DNA of 64,000 nt from positions 5,218,744 to 5,282,743 of the forward strand of contig NC_019892.1 of NCBI RefSeq assembly GCF_000242455.2. The letters are read 5' to 3'. Each line of letters opens with the position of its first letter. Within the stretch, counting starts at the first letter, position 1. Below are positions 1 through 8,654 of the stretch, piece after piece. Source of the stretch: Singulisphaera acidiphila DSM 18658 (GTDB taxonomy: Bacteria > Planctomycetota > Planctomycetia > Isosphaerales > Isosphaeraceae). Under the pieces are notes generated by a model, which made no database searches, had not been told where the DNA came from, and saw nothing but the letters and a program-made list of their open reading frames with translations. A program made the translations under genes and the position numbers.

Positions 1-2102
1 GTCTTGGTGATCCTTTCGCCCGGCGGGACTGTGAACGGTGCTGCATCTTCGGCAGCATACTGGAGCGCCGGATCAGGATTCGCCCGGGGGTTGGTGCTGA
101 CGCTGGGCTTGGGTTTGGTGCTTGCGTTAGGTTTGGGCTTGGTGCTTGCGTTGGGTTTAGTGCCTGCGTTGGGTTTGGTGCTTGCGTTGGGCTTGGGCTT
201 GGTGCTTGCGTTAGGTTTGGTGCTTGCGTTGGGTTTGGGCTTGGTGCTTGCGTTGGGCTTGGTGCTTGCGTTGGGTTTGGTGCCTGCGTTGGGTTTGGTG
301 CTTGCGTTGGGCTTGGGCTTGGTGTTTGCGTTGGGCTTGGTGCTTGCGTTGGGTTTGGTGCTTGCGTTGGGCTTGGTGCTTGCGTTGGGCTTGGCGTTGG
401 GCTTGGGCTTGGTGCTTGCGTTGGGCTTGGGCTTGGTGCTTGCGTTGGGCTTGGGCTTGGTGCTTGCGTTGGGCTTGGTGCTTGCGTTGGGCTTAGTGCT
501 TGCGTTGGGCTTGGTGCTTGCGTTGGGCTTGGGCTTTGGGGTCGCTCCTCGGCCACCGGTCGCGCATGTGTTTCCGGGCTGAAATCCGCCGGCCCCGGTG
601 CCGCAACCGGAGTGGCTTGCAGATCCCTGGGGTTTCCTTGGTTTATTGGTCGTCTTCGGCTTTTTTGCGGCCTTCAGGTCCGACGCGATCGCCTCGTCGT
701 CATCCTCCTCGGCCTGGTCGGTGAGGGGGGCTTCGTCGTCGTCGTCCTCAGTCTCGCTCGCTTGTTCATGGCTCTCCGGCCGCTTGACCGCGTTTTCGAG
801 TGCCTGGAGGCCGGAGGCCACGAAGCTGACATCGCCCCCCTCGACGGCGTCGCGGCCGGAGTCGGTCAGGGCGGCGTTGAGTGGCCAGCCCATGGCGACG
901 TACTTGGTGGCGAGGTCGGCCTTGGCCACGTCGTCCTGGGGGACGCAGTCGTCGAACACCCAGAAGAGCTTGCTCCAGTGCCGCTGACCGCTCTGGTCGA
1001 GGGCGTGGGTCCACCGGGTGAGTGTGCTCGCGATCGACTTGCAGCGCGGTTCGACGGCATTGCGGGCGTGCTGCTCCAGCCCTGCGTCGGCGACGGAGCG
1101 GTTACTGCTCTCGTTCGTGACCATCGAGACCGGGACGCCGAAGCAACCGAGCGTTCGCTCAAGGTCATATTTCGAGATCTCGATTGCACCCAGATCGGCC
1201 GGGGTCCACGAGATCGGCGTGACGGACACAGCGCCGTCGACCACGAAGGCACCCCCGGCGCGGCCTCCTCGGCCCTTCAGGTTCATGTCGTTGTCGAGCC
1301 GCTGACGTTCGGCCGCGCCGAAGGCCCCCTTCGGGTCCTTGTGGCTGATGACGACCGAAGGCCTGGGGCCGTTGCTGAGCAGGTCGTCCTGGATCGACAC
1401 GAACGTGTCTTCCAACCGGGCGTACTCGATCGCGGCCTGGGTGGGGGACATCCCGAGGCCGTACGGATTCTTCATCGACAGGTGCTTGAACACGAGCAGG
1501 TCGGTGGGGTCGTACTGAGTGGCCCCGAACTGGTACTTGGCCGGCACCAGGCCGTCCCGCATGATCGGGGTCACGAGGTGCGGCGGCAGCGGCCAGAACT
1601 CGCGAGGACAGCCGAGGATGAACTCGGTCGGCCACCAGAAGGCTGTGCCCACCACGTCCATGCTCATGACCGTGTAGGCGATGAGCTGGTTGTGGTCCAT
1701 CACCGGGTTGACGTTCTGGATCAGGCGGAGCAGGGGGTGCTCGCCGGTGATCTCCTCGACCTCACCGGCCCCCGCCATCGCCTTGGCGGTGTGCGCCAGG
1801 GTTTGCAGCCGGTTCTTGACCGACTTGGCGACCGGGACCGCCTCGCAATACTTCGCCCGATCCCCCTTGGATCGGCCGACGCGGATCAGCCGGAGCGGCA
1901 CCCGAGCGACCGCATCTGAGTTGATGCGGGCCGCCGTGTAGATGACCGATTTATAAGCCTCCGCCAGCGCAGGCAACGACGGAGCCCGCCGAAACCGGAA
2001 GGCGTCGGAAAACAAAGGACCGCCCCCCGACCCGTACGAGGTCATCCCCAGGGGCTGGGCCTTGGTCTCCTCGCGGAGCCACATGCTCATTTCTGCGGAC
2101 AT
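1..2102 (-). CDS. HK97-family phage portal protein with C-terminal repeat tail (3' end cut by window edge)
   Basis: The frame is open from ATG 2102 to the window edge, about 700 codons. The protein would form the dodecameric portal through which DNA enters the phage head. The N-terminal 430 residues read as a portal: an AYKSVIYTAARINSDAVARVPLRL segment split over helices near residue 50, then LLRLIQNVNP, FWWPTEF, GMSPTQAAIEYAR and a late CFGVPVSMVTNES stretch. An acidic linker (SETEDDDDEA and EEDDDEA, about residues 445-470) follows. Then come a GGFQPGNTCATGG motif, often seen in planctomycete phage minor-head proteins, and a long T-K-P-N-A-S repeat. After the repeat a new segment (PFTVPPGERI) begins, so a further domain probably lies beyond the edge. 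ATG 2090 is an alternative start; neither has a clear Shine-Dalgarno site. Family call is from motifs and from its place downstream of terminase. Confidence 0.85.
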   Translation of the reverse strand, partial: MSAEMSMWLREETKAQPLGMTSYGSGGGPLFSDAFRFRRAPSLPALAEAYKSVIYTAARINSDAVARVPLRLIRVGRSKGDRAKYCEAVPVAKSVKNRLQTLAHTAKAMAGAGEVEEITGEHPLLRLIQNVNPVMDHNQLIAYTVMSMDVVGTAFWWPTEFILGCPREFWPLPPHLVTPIMRDGLVPAKYQFGATQYDPTDLLVFKHLSMKNPYGLGMSPTQAAIEYARLEDTFVSIQDDLLSNGPRPSVVISHKDPKGAFGAAERQRLDNDMNLKGRGGRAGGAFVVDGAVSVTPISWTPADLGAIEISKYDLERTLGCFGVPVSMVTNESSNRSVADAGLEQHARNAVEPRCKSIASTLTRWTHALDQSGQRHWSKLFWVFDDCVPQDDVAKADLATKYVAMGWPLNAALTDSGRDAVEGGDVSFVASGLQALENAVKRPESHEQASETEDDDDEAPLTDQAEEDDDEAIASDLKAAKKPKTTNKPRKPQGSASHSGCGTGAGGFQPGNTCATGGRGATPKPKPNASTKPNASTKPNASTKPNASTKPKPNASTKPKPNASTKPKPNAKPNASTKPNASTKPNASTKPNANTKPKPNASTKPNAGTKPNASTKPNASTKPKPNASTKPNASTKPKPNASTKPNAGTKPNASTKPKPNASTKPKPSVSTNPRANPDPALQYAAEDAAPFTVPPGERITK
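97..537 (-). repeat. 18-bp minisatellite encoding T-K-P-N-A-S hexapeptides
   Basis: The 18-nt unit ACCAAGCCCAACGCAAGC (read on the minus strand) is tandemly repeated about two dozen times, with in-frame 6-nt AAGCCC insertions that add K-P. All length changes are multiples of three, so the portal frame survives. The low complexity keeps other frames open and makes spurious plus-strand leucine- or tryptophan-rich ORFs. Confidence 0.9.
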
Positions 2103-2493
2103 GCGTGGCACGGAGAGCGACGCCTCGATCGTGGTGGGGGAGGGGGATGAGAAGGGAGATACACAGCGGACGAACGCGAACGGCGGCGGGTTGGATTCAA
2201 GCCCGTGGGGCAACGACCGGGGCTTCTGTTCACGGGTTGTGTGTCACCCGAGGCCGTCGGCCGTTTGTTTGGGGTGGCCCGGACAACTTGTTGTCCGTGG
2301 TCGCGGAGCGACAAGAGGGGTTGCGCTCAGCTCGGCAGCCCGCTCGAAGACTTGGTTTTGTCCCAGACCTCTTGTGGCTTCGCCACCCGGACAACAAGTT
2401 GTCCAGGCCACCCAACCACCCGACGATCCCTCTTCCTCCCCTCCCTGGGACCGGGCTGGGGGATCGGCTTAAATCGTGGCGGGCCGAAGGGGC
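2103..2493. other. Intergenic gap with an inverted pair of 16-bp palindromic repeats
   Basis: No convincing gene lies between large terminase and portal. The gap holds GGACAACTTGTTGTCC at 2281-2296 and its reverse complement at 2389-2404, each a 7-bp stem with a 2-nt loop, flanked by shared bases (GGTGGCC and similar). A third copy is at 58004-58019. A CTCCCCTCCCTGGGACC motif near 2435-2455 recurs in other gaps. The break between terL and portal in an otherwise tight operon is unusual and may mark insertion of this repeat. Confidence 0.6.
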
Positions 2494-3870
2494 TTAGCCC
2501 CACCACAAGGGGTTGTTCACGTCGCGATAGGCGGCTTCGGCGGCTTGTTGTTCGGCCAGTTCACGAGCCTCGAGGACGGCCGCCGGCACAATCGCCGTAA
2601 CGCCGCGATCGATCGACATCGTGGCATAGCGGAGCGCGTCCAGGCCGTGGTCGTAGAGCTTCTCGGGGGCTTCTTCGACGGCCTTGCCGTCGGGCGCTTT
2701 CGGCCACGAGTAGGAGTCGAACTCCTCGAGGACGCTGCACGGCTTCTTCGCTTCGACCAGGGAGGGATCGCGCTCGACCAGGCAGTTGCGGAAGACGTAC
2801 AGCCTGCGCCGGCCGTCGCCCGCGTCCTTCAGCCGCTCTTGAACCGCCTCGATGCCGGGCGACACATCCTTGCGGGCGTGTACCGTCGCGATTCCGTTCT
2901 CGAGCAGGGTGGCCCGGTCCTCCGCGTCGTGGTCGGCTACGTTGAAGTCGTAGGATTCCCCTTCGCTCAACGCGTTGATCTGGGCGGCGTGGACCTTAAC
3001 CGTTCGCTTGGTGTGGTACAGCTCGCGGTAGACGTACATCCGGCAGTCGTCGTCGATCGCGATCCAGAGGCAGACGAACGGGTTCGCGTAGCCGAAGTCG
3101 ATCGCCCGGATCCGCCGCCATGAAGGGGGGATTGCGAACGGGTCGATGATGTGGACCTGGCGATCCCAATCCTCGTAGACGACCCCTTCGGACTGGACCC
3201 ACTTGCCGTGGCGAAGGCGCGGTTTGCGTGCCCCGGTGAGGCGGTCGAGCTTGCTGATGTAGGCATGCCCCTGGGCCAGCCAACGGTTTTCGGTTCGGTC
3301 CCAGAGGGTGGGGTTGTCCTCGTGGCGGCTTTCGAGCATCACCGTGGCGCCGCGATCGACCCGTTGCTTGAGCCAGTGGGTGGGGCGGTCGGGGTTGGTG
3401 TCGGCGATGATCTGCTGGAACGGGACGACCCCGTTGCGGAGGCGGGTGGTCAGGGCTTCCCAGTCGTTCTCATACAGTTCGATGGCTTCTTGAACATAGA
3501 TCAGGTCGTACTCGGTCGACATCACCTTGCCGGGCTTGTCGAGGCCGCCGACGACCACTGTCGAGCCGTTGGGGTAGTGGTACGCCTGGCGGTGGCTCCG
3601 TCGCGGTCCTTCGGCGATCGGCGAATTCGCCGGGAGGACTTTTTCCTCGTAGGTGACGAGGGCCGTTTCGGTGAGGGACTCGCGCGTCTTCCGGACGATC
3701 AGGCATCGCGCTCCCGGCCAGCGCAGGCAGACGGCGTGGAGCTTTTCGAGGCAGGCGCGGGACTTGCCGGTCCCGGCCGGGCCGCTGAGCAGGACCTCGT
3801 CACTGCGGTCGGTCCAGACGTCTTTCGCCGCGCCGAACGGCTCGTACGGGCGATTTGCAGGGGTAATCAC
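2494..3870 (-). CDS. terL: Phage terminase large subunit
   Basis: This is the ATP-driven DNA-packaging motor and headful or cos nuclease. Counted from GTG 3870, Walker A GPAGTGKS is at residues 30-37, the Walker B-like YDLIYVQEA at 121-129 ends in the catalytic acidic residue, and the C-terminal nuclease shows three acidic sites: AIDFGY (D258), VADHDAED (D313) and HGLDALRYA (D411). A length of 458 residues is normal for the family. I chose GTG 3870 because it overlaps the small-subunit stop as GTGA, the usual coupling for this pair; a longer upstream ATG at 3939 would overlap terS by about 70 bp. The portal gene follows downstream, as expected in a packaging module. Confidence 0.93.
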   Translation of the reverse strand: MITPANRPYEPFGAAKDVWTDRSDEVLLSGPAGTGKSRACLEKLHAVCLRWPGARCLIVRKTRESLTETALVTYEEKVLPANSPIAEGPRRSHRQAYHYPNGSTVVVGGLDKPGKVMSTEYDLIYVQEAIELYENDWEALTTRLRNGVVPFQQIIADTNPDRPTHWLKQRVDRGATVMLESRHEDNPTLWDRTENRWLAQGHAYISKLDRLTGARKPRLRHGKWVQSEGVVYEDWDRQVHIIDPFAIPPSWRRIRAIDFGYANPFVCLWIAIDDDCRMYVYRELYHTKRTVKVHAAQINALSEGESYDFNVADHDAEDRATLLENGIATVHARKDVSPGIEAVQERLKDAGDGRRRLYVFRNCLVERDPSLVEAKKPCSVLEEFDSYSWPKAPDGKAVEEAPEKLYDHGLDALRYATMSIDRGVTAIVPAAVLEARELAEQQAAEAAYRDVNNPLWWG

Positions 3871-4388
3871 AGTTGGTCGGGGCCCACAGTGATGTAGACT
3901 TTCTTCTCCGTCTGCTCGACGGCGTGTTTCTCGGTCCACTGGCCGAGCTCCTGCGCCGCCTGCTTCTCGTGCTCGCGCAGTTCCTTGAGCAGCCCGGTAT
4001 CGACTTCGTAGAGGTCGACCACCGTGGCATTCTCGCCCCCGCCGACCCCCTTGACGTTGTGGACCAAGAGGCCGGTCTTCCAGCCGGGCACCTTCGCATG
4101 AGTGGGGTCGTTGGCCCGCTCCTCAATCACTTGCCGGAGCCGGTCCCACCGGTCGTTGAGCGCTTCGACCCGGCGCTCCCGGCTGGCGAGCCCCCTGCGC
4201 CTGACTTCCTGGCGGAACTCTTCGAGGTGCTCGGCGATCCGGGCGGCGAACTCGGGGTACTGCCTCCAGTTGTAGATCGTGGTGCGCGTCACGTTGCACC
4301 GCGCCGCGATTTCGGTAACCGTAAGGGTGCCGTCCGCAAGGAGCTGTGCCGCGTTGATCCGGTCTTCACGCCATTGGAAATCAGGCAT
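3867..4388 (-). CDS. Phage terminase small subunit-like protein
   Basis: The small terminase binds packaging-start DNA and loads the large subunit. The 173-residue protein starts MPDFQWREDRI and has a helix-turn-helix near its N-terminus (LTVTEIAARCNVTRTTIYNWRQ, in two helices around residues 20-42), followed by long charged helices typical of the oligomerisation region. It overlaps terL by 4 bp. An in-frame upstream ATG at 4505 would overlap the preceding gene heavily, so 4388 is preferred. Family is inferred from the HTH plus position immediately before terL. Confidence 0.82.
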   Translation of the reverse strand: MPDFQWREDRINAAQLLADGTLTVTEIAARCNVTRTTIYNWRQYPEFAARIAEHLEEFRQEVRRRGLASRERRVEALNDRWDRLRQVIEERANDPTHAKVPGWKTGLLVHNVKGVGGGENATVVDLYEVDTGLLKELREHEKQAAQELGQWTEKHAVEQTEKKVYITVGPDQL

Positions 4389-4413
4389 GGAATTATCCCA
4401 ATGAGGTGATTCG

Positions 4414-4665
4414 TCAGCGACTGACGTTTGCGGCTTCTCTCCGGCGTTCGACTTCGAGCCGATGGAGCTCGTCCTTGTGCTGTCGCGCCTGCCGATCGTT
4501 GGCATAGCCGCGAAGCGCCCCGACGAAGCTGGCCGCGCCGATCAGGATTGGGGGCACCATCTGCCAGCTTGGCCCGTGCTGATAGAACGCGTTGCAGACC
4601 CACCAGCCCGAGGCGGCGACGTTGGTCGCGAAGATCCCGGTTTGCGCGTGGATTTCGTTCGTCAT
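4414..4665 (-). CDS. Small holin-like membrane protein
   Basis: 83 residues. One or two hydrophobic segments (GWWVCNAFY, then VPPILIGAASFVGALRGY, about residues 20-53) are followed by a highly charged helical tail (RQARQHKDELHRLEVERRRE). The gene ends 25 bp before the small terminase and is co-oriented, so it belongs to the same late operon. Size and topology fit a holin or a phage membrane accessory protein, but no sequence-specific family is recognised. Confidence 0.55.
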   Translation of the reverse strand: MTNEIHAQTGIFATNVAASGWWVCNAFYQHGPSWQMVPPILIGAASFVGALRGYANDRQARQHKDELHRLEVERRREAANVSR

Positions 4666-4966
4666 CAGTCTTCTCCACGCGGTGACTTCACGGCCCGGCC
4701 GAGCACATCAACGGCGTTGCGTCGCGAGCAGTGCGGCCCCCCACCTGGGCGGGACCGTCAAGGGGGCATTCTTGGCTCGAAGGCCGAGCGATCGGCGGTA
4801 GGATTGGATTGAGCCTCAGAAGGTCAATTCCGGGCGATGAGGGAGAGGGCCGAGCCGTGGGAGGGCCTCGGTTGTCGTTGCGCAACCTGCCGCTGCGGAT
4901 CGTTCGGATTCGATCGCTCGGTTGACCGCGGGGATCTATCGGCTCGACGAGGCGTTCACCACGGAG
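4666..4966. other. Intergenic region, nothing clear
   Basis: About 300 bp between the interrupted MBL gene and the holin-like gene. Short plus-strand ORFs here are arginine-rich with no start signal. It probably contains the promoter of the leftward packaging operon, but no convincing -35/-10 pair was found. Confidence 0.4.
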
Positions 4967-5496
4967 CTAACGACATAAGGGATGCCCAGTAGCCGTCGAT
5001 GCCAAACGGTCAACCGCTGCGGTAAGCTCCGCCAATCGATGAATCTCGAGACGGCCGTCTCGAAGCTCCGCGAGCATCGTCCCGGCGCAAGCGACATTGC
5101 GGCTTCTGCCAGTGGGCGTGCGATTCGTCGTCTTGCGTGATGTGCCAGGGAGCCTTGGTGTGAGCACTCCAGGCCGTAGGCTTTCCAATGCGTCGCAGCA
5201 GCGTTCCGTGATCTGGGTACACGCGACCGAGCATCCTGAGTGCGAAATTGCCTCAATAACCTCACGACGCGGATGCTGATCCGTGTTGCTTGTCGATACG
5301 GAAACCACGGCATGACGTGGTTTGACGCCATCATGATAAAGCCATGCCAACTCCGCTGCATGATCCCAGACGATACCACCGTGGTGGGGTACCGAGAGAA
5401 TGTCGCAGTCGATAGGCCGGCCGTTGATCTCCCTGATCCTCCGCCACTGGCGGATGGTTGAGTCTCCCGCAAAAACGACCCGCCGTCCCTGACGTT

Positions 5497-5979
5497 CTAG
5501 GCTGTGTTTGGCAAAAGGCGAAACAGGGCTTTCTCCATGATTGCGACCAACCACATGGCGACGTAGTTAACCGCCAATTTCTCGTAGCGGGTGCCTAACC
5601 GGCGGTACTCCTTGAACCAGCCCACCACCCGCTCGATGATATTCCGCCGCTTGTATGTGGCCTTGTCGAACTTCTCATCCCGAGGCTGGTCCTTGCGCGT
5701 CGGGATCACCGCCTCGACTCGTCGCCTCCGGCACCAGCGCCGGATCCGCCGATAGCTATACCCCTTGTCGCCTGCCAGCCGCCGCGGCCAGCGACGCTGG
5801 CCCCGACGGCGACGGAACAGGCGTCGGGCCATCGTCGGCTCGAAAGCCACGCTGTCGTGCCTCTGTCCGGCCGTGACGTGGATACCGACCACGCTCCCAT
5901 GGCTATCACACACGAGGTGGATCTTGGTGCCGAACCCGCCTCGCGAACGCCCCAACGCATGGTCCGGCGGTTCCTCCAT
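5497..5979 (-). CDS. IS5-family transposase, C-terminal frame (orfB)
   Basis: Encodes the rest of the DDE domain: ALGRSRGGFGTKIHL, the second aspartate in LAGDKGYS, and the glutamate region IIERVVGWFKEYRRLGTRYEK split by the conserved spacing. The in-frame reading can be extended upstream to the A9 tract, so the ATG at 5979 need not be a real start. The TAG stop (5499-5497) lies in the flanking target sequence, so the CTAG target supplies the stop codon. Confidence 0.82.
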   Translation of the reverse strand: MEEPPDHALGRSRGGFGTKIHLVCDSHGSVVGIHVTAGQRHDSVAFEPTMARRLFRRRRGQRRWPRRLAGDKGYSYRRIRRWCRRRRVEAVIPTRKDQPRDEKFDKATYKRRNIIERVVGWFKEYRRLGTRYEKLAVNYVAMWLVAIMEKALFRLLPNTA

Positions 5980-6445
5980 TTGCGTCTCTTGACGCCCTCC
6001 AAGCCTGCACCATTGGCTTGCCTTTTTTTTTCGCCCCGGCGGCCGCCCGACTGGCCCGGATCACGGAGCCGTCGATGCACCACAAGTCATGGTCGATCTG
6101 GCCTCGATCGTCCAGTTCATCCAAGAGCGAGGAGACGATCCGAATCCATGTACCGTCCCGACGCCAGCGGTTGAACCGGTAGTACACAGTCTCCCAGGGT
6201 CCGTAGCGCTCGGGGAGATCTCTCCAAGGGGCGCCGGTATGAAGGATCCAAAGGATGCCGTTGAGGATGGGGCGGTGGTCGTTGAACGGATGCCCCAGGT
6301 TGCCGTGATGGGTCCGGTGCGGCAAGTGCGGCTCAATCCGAGCCCATTGTTGATCAGTGAGTTCGTAGCGATGCATAGGGGGACCTCCTGCTCGATCACC
6401 CTATTTCTACGTTCGACGCCTCCAGACGGTTTGTCAAACAGAGCC
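5500..6445 (-). mobile_element. IS5-family (IS427-like) insertion sequence, 946 bp, intact
   Basis: The ends are inverted repeats: GGCTGTGTTTGGCAAA at the left and GGCTCTGTTTGACAAA (reverse complement) at the right. The flanks are TA/TA, or equivalently a CTAG target counted as a 4-bp duplication, which matches the IS5-family preference. It holds two overlapping transposase frames read leftward. It interrupts the MBL gene. Confidence 0.9.
5906..6376 (-). CDS. IS5-family transposase, N-terminal frame (orfA)
   Basis: Starts MHRYELTDQQWARIEPHLP, the usual IS5/IS427 N-terminus, and contains WILHTGAPWRDLPERYGPW and the first catalytic aspartate in WCIDGSVIRA. The frame passes through nine consecutive A residues (6013-6021 on the minus strand) within AGAKKKGK and then runs on nonsensically to a stop. 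A shift of +1 (or -2) at the A9 tract moves into the downstream frame, so full-length DDE transposase is presumably made by slippage. Confidence 0.85.
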   Translation of the reverse strand: MHRYELTDQQWARIEPHLPHRTHHGNLGHPFNDHRPILNGILWILHTGAPWRDLPERYGPWETVYYRFNRWRRDGTWIRIVSSLLDELDDRGQIDHDLWCIDGSVIRASRAAAGAKKKGKPMVQAWRASRDANGGTAGPCVGAFARRVRHQDPPRV

Positions 6446-6976
6446 TAGAACAAGAACGCCGCTTGTAGCATTTGGGTTGCCTTCGGTGATTGCTTGAAGG
6501 TTGTCCGTAAAAGTCGGTGAGACGATTTGGAGGGTCGGCAAATCATTCGATTCTTGAAAGATATATCTTGGTGAATGATCACATTCGAGACGGAGCAGTT
6601 GTGAGCTTTTGAGTGTGCCATTTTTGATCTGCTGCAAAATCTTTCCGCCGAATTTTGACTTGAGCAGCACGTCATCGTGAACAAAGCAGATTCTGTCGAC
6701 TCGGCCCTCATATTGAGTGAGCAGCGCCATTGCGCCGCCGACGTGGTCGTGATGATTATGTGAAATAATCAATCGTGCGATCGTGTCAACACGGAACTGC
6801 GCCAGCAACTGCAGGAGGCTTCCCGAGTTCTGACCGCAATCGATGACGATCGCACGACGACCGCCCAGCAGGATCAGATTGCTTGTCCCGCGGCCGATGT
6901 CGACGAAATAGACTTCCATGCCGGGTCCTTGCTGCCGTTCCGAATACGAGGTATCGAAACCGCGTGATACCCAGCC

Positions 6977-7705
6977 TTAAAACCCCCAGTGACCTTCCGG
7001 CAGCGACGACATCGTTTGGATCTCCCGTAGAAGAGCTTCTTGCTCTGTCGGGGTCACCATAGGCAAGGAACCGGTTCTGCGTATGTGAGTCACCTTGATT
7101 AAGGTCAAATTCACCGGATCTCGCACCACAATGGCATCGAACGGCTGACCCGACTTGTAAGTCGCAAACTCACCTGGCATTTGGTCAAGCCGTACCGCCT
7201 CCTTGTGTCCGTCCTCCCACTGAATCTGCTCCGGTAAAGGGCGACAGCGGGTAACTTTCCCAATCTGGCGAATGGTGAGGGGTGTCGTATTCTTGTAGGT
7301 CGGCACGTCGATGAGGCTTTCTAGCGTCTGCCAAAGCTCTGCTTCCTGATTCGTCATCTCGAAAGGGCGTTTGGAATAGAGTTCCTGGAATTGACCGTGA
7401 ACCTGGTCGCGCCAGTTCAGGAAGGCTTCATCAAAGTTTCGGCCTCGTCCGGTAAAGTAGGGGGAGAACTGCGGAACGGTGAACTCGCCCTGCTTTCCGA
7501 TCGGACCCGGCAAGAATGTCCCCATGAGCGGGCTTCGCAATCGATAAGTCGTATCACCGACTTCAAGCTCCGCCGGTAGATTTCTTCGACTGACGTCGAA
7601 TCGATCCTCCCTGATCGCCCGGTCATTGCGGACAGCGGCGACAGAAGCGACGGCATTCTGCAGAAGTGGCGGCCGATCGACTGGCGGAGCGTACTGCATG
7701 ATCAC
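6977..7705 (-). CDS. Uncharacterised partner protein of the TIGR04255-type gene
   Basis: 242 residues, soluble, with no recognised domain. It starts with ATG 7705, which overlaps the stop of the preceding TIGR04255-type gene as ATGA, so the two are translated together. Notable stretches are EVGDTTYRLRSPLMGTFLPG and EQEALLREIQTMSSLPEG near the C-terminus. It lies between the TIGR04255-type gene and the MBL gene. The function cannot be inferred from sequence. Confidence 0.7.
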   Translation of the reverse strand: MIMQYAPPVDRPPLLQNAVASVAAVRNDRAIREDRFDVSRRNLPAELEVGDTTYRLRSPLMGTFLPGPIGKQGEFTVPQFSPYFTGRGRNFDEAFLNWRDQVHGQFQELYSKRPFEMTNQEAELWQTLESLIDVPTYKNTTPLTIRQIGKVTRCRPLPEQIQWEDGHKEAVRLDQMPGEFATYKSGQPFDAIVVRDPVNLTLIKVTHIRRTGSLPMVTPTEQEALLREIQTMSSLPEGHWGF

Positions 7706-8484
7706 CCTTCATCCGACGGCTGGAAAAGCTGCCAGGTCTTTTCGGTGACGGAAGCCCGAAAGTAGTTTAGAAGACAGGTGTGCGCCTGGTCAAGTCGCCC
7801 GCACACGATGTCCCTACTCCAAGATTCTAGGTGAAGGCAGATAAAATGCCAATCTAGGCGAAATCGGTAAGTTCCGGCCTCTTCGTCCGGCCTGACGCTC
7901 TGGAACTTCACTTCGAGGACATTATTGTCCTCCTTCGTCTTAGGTTTGACGAAAATCTGGTTGGAGAAGTGCCATACCAGGCCGAATTCGTCCGGCATCT
8001 CCACTCTCAGGTGGAAATAATCCTGCAATTCGATCTTTTGCTCCACGGGGGTCGGAATTTCGATGAGATCGACGTAATGCAATTCGACCGATTTGAGTGT
8101 TTCAGGCCGGAAGAAATCGACATAATCGCCGAGTTTGGACAGAGCCTCATCGCGGAGCGACTCGAAGCCGAGGTAAGACTCGACCCGAGTTTGGTTGTAG
8201 ACCATCTGATCATCAGCGATTTGCAGCCAATGGCTTTGGTCATCATTGCGAGCCCACGCTTTATCGAGCTTATCTTTGGGGCTGACCCGTTGCGATCGTT
8301 GCGGGCCGGAGAAGGGCCGGGTTTGGGACGTGGTCTCGATAATGGCTTCCTGATGGGGAAGGCGGTCCTCGTATCGGTTAAGAAACTCCTCTGCTGTTTC
8401 GAGATTCCAGGGCGGTTTTTCCTGTCCGGATGCGAACTTAAACTCAATCCAGCTCTGGATGACGGGAGGATTGTTGAGTTTCAC
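7702..8484 (-). CDS. TIGR04255-family protein (first copy, cassette B)
   Basis: 260 residues. The N-terminus KLNNPPVIQSWIEFKF is the typical opening of the sporadically distributed TIGR04255 family (N-P-P-[IV], then E-x-x-I-E-F-x-F), followed by a Y-x-Q-T-R-V-type central strand and a beta-rich C-terminal half with FRLDWHFICLHLESW. GTG 8484 is chosen because GGAGG lies nine bases upstream. It overlaps its downstream partner by 4 bp. The family has no established function; patchy distribution and its position in a phage accessory block suggest conflict or phage-host roles (inference). Confidence 0.68.
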   Translation of the reverse strand: MKLNNPPVIQSWIEFKFASGQEKPPWNLETAEEFLNRYEDRLPHQEAIIETTSQTRPFSGPQRSQRVSPKDKLDKAWARNDDQSHWLQIADDQMVYNQTRVESYLGFESLRDEALSKLGDYVDFFRPETLKSVELHYVDLIEIPTPVEQKIELQDYFHLRVEMPDEFGLVWHFSNQIFVKPKTKEDNNVLEVKFQSVRPDEEAGTYRFRLDWHFICLHLESWSRDIVCGRLDQAHTCLLNYFRASVTEKTWQLFQPSDEG

Positions 8485-8654
8485 GGCCGATACCTCCGCC
8501 TGCGCCTATTGCTTGGCGGCGTTCTACTGGAATCTGCTTCCCTAGGCAATAGTACCACGGCCCAACCAGGTCTCTGTCGCTTTGCTCAAGGCTGTATGTT
8601 TTTTTCTGATGGGGCCGTGTTTCACGACGACGTTGATAAACGCCGGCAGAGCGG

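Larger units (their letters stand above)
4967..6919 (-). pseudogene. Metallo-beta-lactamase-fold hydrolase (ComEC C-terminal-like), split by an IS5-family element
   Basis: The N-terminal half (6919-6446, 158 codons) starts MEVYFVDIGRGTSN and contains the metal-binding motif ISHNHHDHVGG. The C-terminal half (5497-4967, 176 residues) carries VVFAGDST and ILSVPHHGG, the later metal and substrate motifs of ComEC-type MBL domains. Removing the IS plus one copy of its target duplication joins GVLVL to ERQGRRVVF in one frame, giving an intact protein of about 334 residues. The upstream ATG has AAGGA nine bases away. The halves show no other decay, so the insertion looks recent. Such MBL domains act on phosphodiesters or unknown substrates; the specific role here, next to TIGR04255 genes in a phage-type block, is unknown. 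Confidence 0.88.

Noticed and set aside
4-582. Plus-strand Leu/Gly/Val-rich and Trp/Arg-rich ORFs
   Set aside because: They are the antisense frames of the portal minisatellite. The minus frame continues into a clear portal protein.
612-1919. 435-codon plus-strand ORF
   Set aside because: Antisense of the portal gene; its residues are His/Arg/Gly-rich without any fold-like pattern, a GC-codon shadow.
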